Below are positions 8,732-15,511 of a stretch of 15,511 bases of DNA, one piece after another. The translations under genes were made by a program, and so were the position numbers. Under the pieces are notes generated by a model. The model did no database searches, was not told the origin of the DNA, and saw only the letters and a program-made list of their open reading frames with translations. Every line of letters starts with the position of its first letter. Position 1 is the first letter of the stretch. Source of the DNA: Scytalidium lignicola (Eukaryota; Ascomycota; Leotiomycetes); NCBI GenBank assembly GCA_002812745.2, contig NCSJ02000581.1:1-15511 (forward strand), written 5' to 3'.

Positions 8732-10948
8732 GTACCTAGCTTATACTCGTTAGTGTATATCTAAAATACTCAGATCACTGAAATTTTCTGCACAATTGAG
8801 CAAAACCACTCCTAAGCAATCTTTACAAATATATTTACTTTCAACTTTAACTTTTTAAATTTATTCATATGATTAATAAAGTAGTTATTATTGTAAGACT
8901 TACTTAACTATCATTTAGCATATCCTCATTTAGCGTACTGTTAAGGAGTAGCTAGGCTGCAATTGTGATGTCTAACTCGGTTAAATCTCTGCTTTACAGC
9001 AAATAAGAGGGGTCATAACTTGTTAATGTCTTGAACCGGCTAGACTAGGTAAATTCGACAAGCGTGAACCTTACGAGCATTGTAGTTATGAATAAGCTGC
9101 TTTAAATATGGTAGATGTGCTGTAATTCCGAAGTTACTTGCTACTATAAGAATATTTTCATAGCTGTTTATAAGAATACTTTTCTTATAAGGTTTACTGA
9201 ATAATAATAGTTCTTAGCATGGTAGAAGAGTTCTCAAGTCAGACTTCTCCGAGGTTCGATAAAGAGATCTAGATAATCTTGTAGCTTTTCTGCTTACAAG
9301 ATTACTACAAATGGATAATTCTGCAAGAAAGACTAGAAGCTAACAGAGGATATCCAAACATTGACAGCTTACCCAGCTTTAACATCAAGCATCTTCTGAA
9401 GCTGTATTCAGGCTTTGACTATACTATGCTCATAGGTAATATAAGTTTATGCACAATTGTAAAAGAAGACACTATTTTGTATAACAACTATATATTCTTA
9501 GGCAATACATATAATCNAAAAAAAGTCTTACTGAGATGTAAAGATAAATGCAAGAACTAGCTTTCTTAAAGAGCAAGTGTTGTTAATTAAAGTAAACAGT
9601 AAGTACTGCTAAGGCTTGGTAAGTACAGAAGAAAAGTTCATAGAAGAGTTCGCGGAAAAGAGAAAAGGAAAGTAAGATAATAAATTCTAATAATAATGCT
9701 TTTTATGTGTAGTGTTAACAGAGAAACACAGCTAAGAAATTACTTATTATAATTGCGAACAAGTTTTATAATAAGTTTAAAGGAAAGGAAAAATCATAAC
9801 TAACACATAGAAGATGGCTAGCATAACTGCTATTACACTTACAAACTAATGAATCTGCTAAAACGTCTTGAAAGTCATCTTTAGAAGATTTACAAGAGTA
9901 CTAAGGTAAAAGCCTAAGAATAATAAGATTAAGTTGATTACTGCAAGTGTTTTAGCTTGAAGTCTAACTTATAAAATAATTGTATCCTAAAACTTGAAGT
10001 AACATATATTCTTCACGATGTAGATCAGCTGCACTAAAACACTAGCTCGAATTTACAGACTTAGAGGTCAGTATCGATGAAGAATATAGTTGTAGATTAA
10101 GTACTTCGTTATTAGAGGATAGAGATATCTGCTTATGCAAGCAAGTAAAAGAAGACTATTAATAAACAGAAGAAAACTAAAACCATCACTTATAGCAAAC
10201 GTATCTTGTAGTAACGTTTGTAGTAAACGAGAGAAAAGATAATGAATGCTTATAGAATCAAAGATAAGTGATTGTAGAATATACGATAGAAAGGAACGAG
10301 ATAAGAAGGAAAGGAAGAAGGAAGAGAAAGAGGAAATCTGAAAATAAAACAAAAAGACAGTTACTATATGAAGTCCTCTAAGAATTGAATTGCAAGGAAA
10401 AATTTGGACGAGAAGGTTTTATTTGATTTTGCTGCTTTTGCTAACCGGTTGAGGTTCAAGTCAAAGCAAATCATAGATTTGAGGTAACAATTGCCTGATA
10501 AGGAGATTCCCCAGAATTCCCTCTTAAGAGCTCGAAAGCTTATTTGCTACTAATATGAAGACATTATTTTTAAATTTAATATAATGTAAATTATAAAGTT
10601 ATTCGCAATAGCTGTTTTAATTTTATCTAAGTCTTTAGCCTTAGATCTTGTTTCTGTGAATCCTCATACGTCCAGAAATCAGTATAGGTTTCTCAACAAA
10701 AATGCTCAAGAACAAGATTGCAAGTATCTTTTTATCACATATATACATGATAAGAGTAAGGAACAAAGCAAGCAGATCATGTTGTTTTTTGTACGTTGAT
10801 CTGTGTACTTTGCTTTTTTTGGTAAATCGGCGGATCTTGGCATAAATGGTGATTTTAATTGTTGACTGGAAACGCAGGAATACAGAACCACTATTGTATT
10901 GATTGCTTAAGGAGTCTACAACTACAGCAGATTCTATATATACAGAGA
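8732..10948. other. AT-rich block without recognisable genes
   Basis: Strongly AT-rich and densely filled with stops in all frames. From about 9530 to 10370 the plus strand is markedly purine-rich, with A/G runs such as 10280-10340. A plus-strand frame from about 9270 to 9570 is free of stops for some 95 codons but has no ATG or known domain, and a minus-strand frame at 10068-10352 is low-complexity. This is most easily read as decayed transposon DNA. One undetermined base is at 9517, before an A run. Confidence 0.6.
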
Positions 10949-11105
10949 GTTACGGCCGTAAAACCGTTATGGTCAACAGTTACGGTCGTACAGGCACCCG
11001 TAGGGTGCCTATAGTTGCCTACAGTGGTAGCCTACCGTAAACCCTATCCGTAAGCCCTAGCATAGGCAACCGTAAGAACACTGTGAAGTGGCATCCGTAA
11101 ACTCC
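10949..11105. repeat. GC-richer cluster of CCGTAA / TTACGG motifs with a perfect hairpin
   Basis: CCGTAA occurs at 10956, 11035, 11048, 11070 and 11095, and its complement TTACGG at 10950 and 10980. The first pair forms the 12-bp palindrome TTACGGCCGTAA (10950-10961). AGGCACCC (10992-10999) and GGGTGCCT (11003-11010) form a perfect 8-bp stem with a GTA loop. The stretch is clearly richer in G+C than both flanks. It could be a relic of an LTR or another element end, or a binding-site cluster. No matching second copy exists in the window. Confidence 0.65.
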
Positions 11106-11201
11106 AAATATTGTAACAATAATTTGAATTTTAAAAATATAATTATTTAATTATACTGTTAAACGAAAATAAAAACACCCAAACAAAAAAAAAAAGTTAA
11201 T

Positions 11202-11280
11202 GGTCCATTGGTGCAATGGTCAGCACGTCGGATTCTGATGTTAAAATTCCGGAGATATTGGTTCGATTCCTATATAGACC
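11202..11280 (+). tRNA. tRNA-Gln(CTG)-like gene with 8-nt extra in the anticodon loop, possibly a pseudogene
   Basis: The cloverleaf can be drawn: acceptor GGTCCAT with ATAGACC (one C-A mismatch), D arm GTGCAATGGTCAGCAC, anticodon stem TCGGA (11228-11232) with TCCGG (11248-11252), T arm ATTGG-TTCGATT-CCTAT (one T-T mismatch). The anticodon CTG is at 11235-11237. The loop is 15 nt instead of 7, which fits a very short 8-nt intron after position 37 or an insertion. The internal A box (TGGTGCAATGG) and B box (GGTTCGATTCC) match the Pol III consensus exactly, and a T run follows. The acceptor mismatch is of the G-to-A type seen in RIP. The amino acid assignment rests on the anticodon and on similarity to eukaryotic nuclear tRNA-Gln. 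Functionality is uncertain. Confidence 0.72.
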
Positions 11281-11285
11281 TTGGN

Positions 11286-11290
11286 TTTTT
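11286..11290 (+). terminator. Pol III-type T-run terminator
   Basis: Five T residues begin five bases after the acceptor stem, directly after an undetermined base at 11285. It fits a Pol III terminator, but the surroundings are T-rich anyway. Confidence 0.5.
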
Positions 11291-11529
11291 AATTTTTAAA
11301 TTTTTTCTTCATTAAAATTAAAAAGCTCAATCTTTTAGATTTTAATTAATTAACNTTTTTTAATTGACAAGTTATTATCAGTCTTAAGAACTTGCACTGA
11401 CTAATAGTTATTCTAAACTTGCTTTCGCTTATTCTTGGACGCTACTCGCTAAAGCTCAGGACCAAAAAAAAAGCTTTAACGTTAACTAGTTAATTAATGC
11501 ACTTGTTGTATTACTTATGCACATCAAAA

Positions 11530-11574
11530 TTCGCTTGCAGCGTTATATTATTAGCTGCTTGGTAATTAAGCGAA
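11530..11574. repeat. Two-step imperfect hairpin
   Basis: TTCGCTTGCAGC (11530-11541) can pair with GCTGC (11554-11558) and, after a 9-nt bulge, AAGCGAA (11568-11574). Unknown role, probably part of decayed repeat DNA. Confidence 0.45.
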
Positions 11575-11723
11575 AATACACCCTTGTAACTGAAGTAATA
11601 TACAAATTCATTGTCTTTAAGTTGTAAACACTTTGTAATTTATTATATTTATAAAATATAAAACCCTCAAAGCGTACACTAACTAATGAATGTTATAAAT
11701 AGTTCATAATTCAAATGTTATTT

Positions 11724-11850
11724 GAGTTATCCCCTTAAACTCTACTTACTTAACGGCCTTTTTCAGTAGTAAAACGTTTCTAAAGTGTTTAAATATAAGG
11801 TAATAACGCTAAAAGTAACTGTTTTGGCCATTTGAAGCTTGAAAGAATAA
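11724..11850 (-). repeat. Unnamed degenerate repeat family, copy A (inverted)
   Basis: In reverse complement this copy aligns with copy B (11912-12085) over about 120 bp. Shared blocks include AATGGCCAAAA, CTTTTA(A/G)CGTTATT and TTATATTTAAACA. Most differences are C/T or G/A transitions. Relative to B it lacks about 46 bp between a GGCC and a TTAAG block. Together A and B form a large imperfect inverted repeat around 11851-11911. Confidence 0.75.
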
Positions 11851-11911
11851 TGATATTTAGTAGTTAAGCTTGTAAATGAATTAATCAGATTAACAGATTA
11901 GATTGTATATA

Positions 11912-12085
11912 TTCTCTTAAGTTCTAAATGGCCAAAATGGCCACTTTTAACGTTATTGCTTTATATTTAAACATTTTAGAAATATTTTACCATTAAAGAA
12001 GGCTATTAAATAGGTAAAATCCTTGAATATTACTTATATGAATTTTGGCTTAATAAGCTTAAGCAAGTAGAGTCCGAGAGGATAG
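11912..12085 (+). repeat. Unnamed degenerate repeat family, copy B
   Basis: This is the longest member. It runs from the CTTAAGTTCTAAATGGCC region to GAGTCCGAGAGGATAG. It is inverted relative to A and direct relative to C. No coding potential is seen in it. Confidence 0.75.
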
Positions 12086-12280
12086 GTAAACAACAAGTGC
12101 ATTTAGTTATGGCTTAAAATTGTATGCACGGATACTGTCAAGATCTTGTTTTCCTGATATTGTACTGTGCAACTGTAATCATAAGGTAAAATCGTTAGTT
12201 GGCGATAAGTTTTGACACTCATGCCTAGTGGGCTTTACTTTACAGCAATTATAGCCTGTAAAGTACTGTAGTAGTATCCC

Positions 12281-12452
12281 CTTAGACCCCATAAGCCATT
12301 TTGAACCACTTCTAGCGCCATTGCTTTAAAATTATCTTTGTTTTAAGAGAATGATGGATTTTAAATGGACAATATCCTTGTATATAACTTAGCCTCAGAA
12401 GCTTAAGCGACCTGGCGTCTGAGGGAATAGCCTCATGTCCTACGACGTTACA
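12281..12452 (+). repeat. Unnamed degenerate repeat family, copy C
   Basis: It aligns directly with copy B: CCACTTCTAGCGCCATTGCTTT matches CCACTTTTAACGTTATTGCTTT with transitions only, later AGAAGCTTAAGCGA matches ATAAGCTTAAGCAA, and the end TCTGAGGGAATAG matches TCCGAGAGGATAG. It keeps more G and C than B, so it looks less mutated. CCTCAGA (12393-12399) and TCTGAGG (12418-12424) form a 7-bp stem. Its last 27 bp recur at 14554-14580. Confidence 0.7.
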
Positions 12453-12596
12453 TTATACTACTATCTCACCTCTAATACTGTACTTATCACTTTGTCCTAA
12501 AAAGCTTTGTCAATTTGCTCAAACCCTGGTTTTGTGAGTCTGATTCTCAAAATATAACTTAAACGAGATTATATGTGGTCCCGAAATCTCACAATA

Positions 12597-12622
12597 ACGT
12601 AATTCCCGGTCCCAAGGAACAC
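12597..12622 (+). repeat. Left terminal inverted repeat of the Fot1-like element
   Basis: Begins ACGTAATTCCCGGTCCC and ends AAGGAACAC. It is identical over 26 bp to the reverse complement of 14432-14457. TA precedes it. No RIP-type change is visible in either repeat. Confidence 0.95.
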
Positions 12623-12638
12623 CTGGTCCCAAGGAACA
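12605..12638 (+). repeat. 17-bp tandem duplication inside the left end
   Basis: The unit CCCGGTCCCAAGGAACA (12605-12621) is followed at once by CCTGGTCCCAAGGAACA (12622-12638), differing by one C-to-T. The right end has only one copy. The sequence inside the second unit (ACTTT...CGC) matches the inner flank of the right repeat, so the duplication extends the left end outward. It may be an extra transposase binding site. Confidence 0.9.
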
Positions 12639-12711
12639 CTTTCCCCGCGACCATCAATTGTATCAACACCAACAACTTCAATAATTTATTTTTCAACCAA
12701 AACACATTCCA

Positions 12712-14367
12712 ATGGCTAGAAAACCAACTGCGCAACAAGAAGGAAGAGTTCTTCTTGCTATAAACACGTTAAAAAACAAACAAATCACGTCAATTAGAGC
12801 TGCAGCACGTAGTTTTGATGTTCTTATGACTACATTGTATGGTCGTCTTCGAGGTCGAAATCAAGTAGGAACTACTTACACCAAAGCCTTTTGAATGACT
12901 GAACTTGAGGAGAAATCGTTAGTACAATGGATTATCTCTATAGGAAAACAAGGAATGCCTCCTAGGCCTTCAGGAGTACAAGCAATGGTTGATACATTGA
13001 TTTCTAAGCGGGGTGAACCTATTTCTCCTACATCTGTAGGCAAAAATTGGGTTTATAAGTTTTTAGATTGCTATTCTGAGCTTACCACCAAATATATTCG
13101 TTGATATAGCTATAAACGAGCTTTATATGAAGATCCAAAGCTTATTTGGGAGTGGTTTAATCAATTCCTAGAGATTAAAGCTTAATATGGAGTCTTAGAT
13201 GAGGATATCTACAATTTCGATGAAACAAGCTTTGTTATAGGAACTATTGCTACTATTAAAGTANTTACATCATCTGATTGTTTTAGAAAGCCTCCACTTT
13301 TACAACCTAGGAATCGTGAATGGGTAACTACTATTGAATTAATCAATGCTTGTGGATAGGCCTTACTACCTATGATCATCTTCAAAGGAAAGAATTATCA
13401 ACTAGCTTAGTATCATGAATTGCCTGAAGATTGAAGGCTTGAAACAAGTGATAATGAATGGACTAATAATTGAATTAGCCTTGAATAGCTTCAAAAAATA
13501 TTTGATTCATTTACTAAGGACAAAACTAAAGGTCAATATCGTATATTAGTCCTTGATGGTCATGGCAGTTATGTAACATCTGAATTCGATCAATATTACT
13601 TTTAAAACAATATTATTCCACTTTGTATACTTCCTCATTCATCTCATATCCTTTAGCCACTTGATGTGAGTTGTTTTGCAGTGCTTAAACATATGTATGG
13701 TGTTCAAATTGAAAGTAAAGTAAGAGGTGGAATTCAACATATTGATAAGGAAGATTTCTTAGCTGTATATCCAATTGTACGCTAACAAACCTTCAAATCA
13801 ACTACTATTTGCAATGGATTTTCAGCAACAAGATTAATTCCATATGAACCAGAGTATGTGTTAGCTAAATTGTGCATTCAAGTTGAAAAGACTCCTACAC
13901 CTCCAGGGAGTACTCACAGCAATCCTAGAGCACAATGGGTTCTACAAACACCTTATAATCCTGTTCAATTACAATTGCAATCTCAGTCTATTCGGCAATT
14001 ACTTAGGGAACAGCATAGTCCTACAACAAAAAAGGCTATGAATCAACTAGTCAAAGGATTTGAAATGGTTATGCATGAGATGGTGTTTATGACTAAGGAT
14101 ATAGAAGCATTACAAGCTGAAAACACTTCAATTCAGGCAAAACTACATAAGCCTAGAAAGCGATTGGTTCATACAAGTTCATTGACAGCACAGGAAGCTC
14201 AAGCATTAGCTCAATCAAGTGCTACAGTGCAAAATGTATTAGAGGTCATCAATCCTTCAACATCCGCGAATTCATTGTCAGCACCACCACGACGGCCACC
14301 AAAGTGCTCAGAATGTGGAAATATAGGACATAATAGACTTAAATGTCCTAATTTAGCTAGTCACTGA
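12712..14367 (+). pseudogene. Fot1/pogo transposase pseudogene, 551 codons with 11 in-frame stops
   Basis: A DDE transposase in one uninterrupted frame from the ATG at 12712 to the TGA at 14365. Premature stops start at 12892, 13102, 13183, 13357, 13408, 13432, 13471, 13486, 13603, 13654 and 13783. Each is explained by CAA, CAG or CGA changed by C-to-T, or TGG changed by G-to-A; for instance the invariant Gln of the LQPLDV motif is TAG at 13654. Domains: psq-type helix-turn-helix (residues about 8-50), CENP-B-type helix-turn-helix (about 62-130), DDE_1 domain with catalytic D170 (YNFDET), D282 (VLDGHG) and D318 (PLDV), giving DD35D as in Fot elements, then a possible coiled coil and a C-terminal CX2CX4HX4C zinc knuckle (C532, C535, H540, C545). 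Homologous Fot1 transposase is about 542 aa. One undetermined base is at 13264. Confidence 0.93.
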
Positions 14368-14431
14368 ATTTATTTGATTATTTGTTGTTGTTAGTTGAAT
14401 ATTTGTTGTTGAATATATAAGTGGCGAAAAA

Positions 14432-14457
14432 GTGTTCCTTGGGACCGGGAATTACGT
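14432..14457 (-). repeat. Right terminal inverted repeat of the Fot1-like element
   Basis: Starts GTGTTCCTTGGGACC and ends GGGAATTACGT, the exact complement of the left end, followed by the duplicated TA. It has a single copy of the 17-bp unit that is doubled on the left. Confidence 0.95.
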
Positions 14458-14553
14458 TATTACTGTAGTCTGATCCTTATCTAATCTTAGCAATACAGTA
14501 AGCCCAGTTTTGATCCCTGGAGCTGAAAATTATTTAAGGAAGGAGAATACCAA

Positions 14554-14580
14554 AATAACTTCGTGTTCTGCGACGTTACA
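14554..14580 (+). repeat. 27-bp partial copy of the repeat-family end seen at 12426-12452
   Basis: The two 27-bp stretches differ at five positions, all transitions; both end in CGACGTTACA. The copy lies 97 bp beyond the transposon's right end and in the same orientation. In this copy GTTACA then pairs with TGTAAC at 14587-14592 as a small hairpin. Confidence 0.7.
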
Positions 14581-15440
14581 GTGCATTGTAACCACACTGT
14601 TTAGTAGGTAAATATTAGCATGCTCCCATTATTAGGCCTAACAACTCTATCGTTTCTTTTCATTAGATTCTCTTCACGCTAGAAAAGCGCATTATATAGC
14701 ATCCTGATAAATTTAAATGGTCTTGTGATGTACATATTGTGCTTCGACACTTTGCAATATCTAGCAGAATACAGGGAGGTTTACACAAGGATTTGTTTAT
14801 GTAAATTGATGGTTGTGGAGTAACTAAGGGAGGTTAGCGGACTTGTTCACGAACCTGCTTAGGAGTATAAACATGGGGTTGACCATAGGCTGTGAATGTG
14901 GTAGCTACGGTAGGAATCTGCATAGATATGCAGGATAGAGACTCCTTGAATTACAGAATGATTATGTTGACTGATTTTTCTAAGATATGTGTTTCAAGAC
15001 CAGATAGAGGGAGTAGTGAAAATGATGACCAGAAGGAGGTTATAGAGATCGCTTAGGCTGGACATGGAACCCTCGGGGCATGGTAGGAGGAGAGTAGTGA
15101 TAATGGTATGAAGGCCAATAGCTAAATTGACGCTCTAGACTGGACAAAAAACCCGTCATCTTAGCTAGATGTCTGTATAATTAACACTATATCCTTATTT
15201 TCCCTACCAATGCAGTTGTATCGTTACATGCAAGGGTATTCTGGGTTACTGGGCCGCTAAGTTGTATTACGCCGAGTCTGGGGGCTGAAGCGGGTCAAAA
15301 TGCTTGTATCCGACTATTTCTAGATAAGTAGATTAACCGTGGCCCTCGAGACTCAACACCTGTACGCGGTGAGGGCTACGAACCTACAGCATAGTCTGTA
15401 GAGCCAAGATTGAGTCATACGATAATTATTCCTCCATCAA
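14581..15440. other. Gene-free right flank
   Basis: No open frame of useful length and no recognisable RNA. The composition becomes less AT-rich toward the right. Small hairpins such as CATCT-tagct-AGATG near 15158-15172 and GCCCTC/GAGGGC near 15342-15376 are visible but unremarkable. It is probably the transition from the repeat island to the next gene's promoter. Confidence 0.5.
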
Positions 15441-15443
15441 CAA

Positions 15444-15457
15444 CGCGTCAACGCGTC
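15444..15457. promoter_or_regulatory. Paired MCB boxes (ACGCGT x2)
   Basis: ACGCGT at 15444-15449 and again at 15452-15457, two bases apart. ACGCGT is the MluI cell-cycle box bound by MBF (Mbp1/Swi6-type) in fungi, found upstream of S-phase and DNA-replication genes, often in clusters. A C/A-rich stretch follows up to the window edge, like a leader of a plus-strand gene lying outside. Promoter role is inferred. Confidence 0.5.
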
Positions 15458-15511
15458 GAAAATCAACCTTCCGAACCTCCCGAAACACCACAGATAGAGA
15501 TAACCACAGTA

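Larger units (their letters stand above)
12597..14457 (+). mobile_element. Fot1-like (Tc1/mariner, pogo group) DNA transposon, inactivated
   Basis: The element is 1861 bp long, close to the roughly 1.9 kb usual for Fot1. It is bounded by perfect 26-bp terminal inverted repeats and by TA on both sides (12595-12596 and 14458-14459), the target duplication of this superfamily. It carries one long transposase frame with 11 premature stops and no frameshift. Ends and flanks are complete, so the element appears full length, but it cannot make its own transposase. It could still be moved by a related active copy elsewhere, because the ends are intact. Confidence 0.93.

Noticed and set aside
10068..10352. 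Minus-strand 94-codon frame in the AT-rich block
   Set aside because: It is the complement of a purine-rich run and translates to Leu, Ser and Phe repeats. Composition alone explains it.
8732..12590. Search for CRISPR, phage, toxin or viral genes
   Set aside because: The window is clearly fungal nuclear DNA. No regularly spaced direct repeats, replicase or capsid-like frames were seen.
12575..12763. 62-codon plus-strand frame across the left transposon end
   Set aside because: It runs through the terminal repeat in a different frame from the transposase and is a shadow frame.
12712..14367. Possibility that the 11 stops are recoded or removed as introns
   Set aside because: The stops include TAA, TAG and TGA, sit at conserved residues and need no length change to explain. 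RIP-type mutation is far simpler.

Overview
The window looks like a contig from a filamentous ascomycete (Pezizomycotina). Four genes have short spliceosomal introns (59-113 nt) with GT...AG ends and, in several, a CTAAC-type branch site. The proteins are fungal in type. The right half contains a Fot1/pogo transposon whose damage is entirely of the RIP kind (C-to-T and G-to-A changes creating stops). A leotiomycete is my guess, but the sequence alone does not fix the class.

Layout. Positions 1-8650 are ordinary gene-bearing DNA with four complete genes: (1) a minus-strand short-chain dehydrogenase/reductase with a likely mitochondrial presequence (409-1669, four exons, 325 aa); (2) a minus-strand HYPK-type small protein with a C-terminal UBA-like domain (4075-4568, two exons, 138 aa); (3) a divergent plus-strand class II (plant/AroA-II type) DAHP synthase, the entry enzyme of the shikimate pathway (4844-6351, two exons, 482 aa); (4) a plus-strand chromodomain protein (7369-8278, three exons, 239 aa). 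Genes 2 and 3 share a 275-bp divergent promoter that holds a perfect Gcn4/CPC1 site and a triplicated 12-bp repeat. About 2.4 kb between genes 1 and 2 has no convincing gene, only simple tandem repeats.

From about 8650 to 14600 the sequence becomes strongly AT-rich and gene-poor, as in a repeat island. It contains an inverted repeat at the boundary, a GC-richer cluster of CCGTAA/TTACGG motifs, a tRNA-Gln(CTG)-like gene with an enlarged anticodon loop, at least three degenerate copies of an unnamed repeat family, and a nearly complete 1861-bp Fot1/pogo element (12597-14457) with perfect 26-bp terminal inverted repeats, TA target duplications and a 551-codon transposase frame broken by 11 stops but no frameshift. 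The last kilobase is less AT-rich, and two ACGCGT (MCB) boxes close to the right edge suggest the promoter of a gene beyond the window.

The genes do not form one pathway. DAHP synthase (aromatic amino acid supply), HYPK (NatA/ribosome-associated chaperone factor) and the SDR (polyol/sugar-type oxidoreduction) are housekeeping or metabolic. The chromodomain protein is the last gene before the repeat island, which is suggestive but not evidence of a functional link. I found no convincing new multi-gene system. The most useful observations are the repeat-island structure, the uneven RIP pattern and the promoter motifs.
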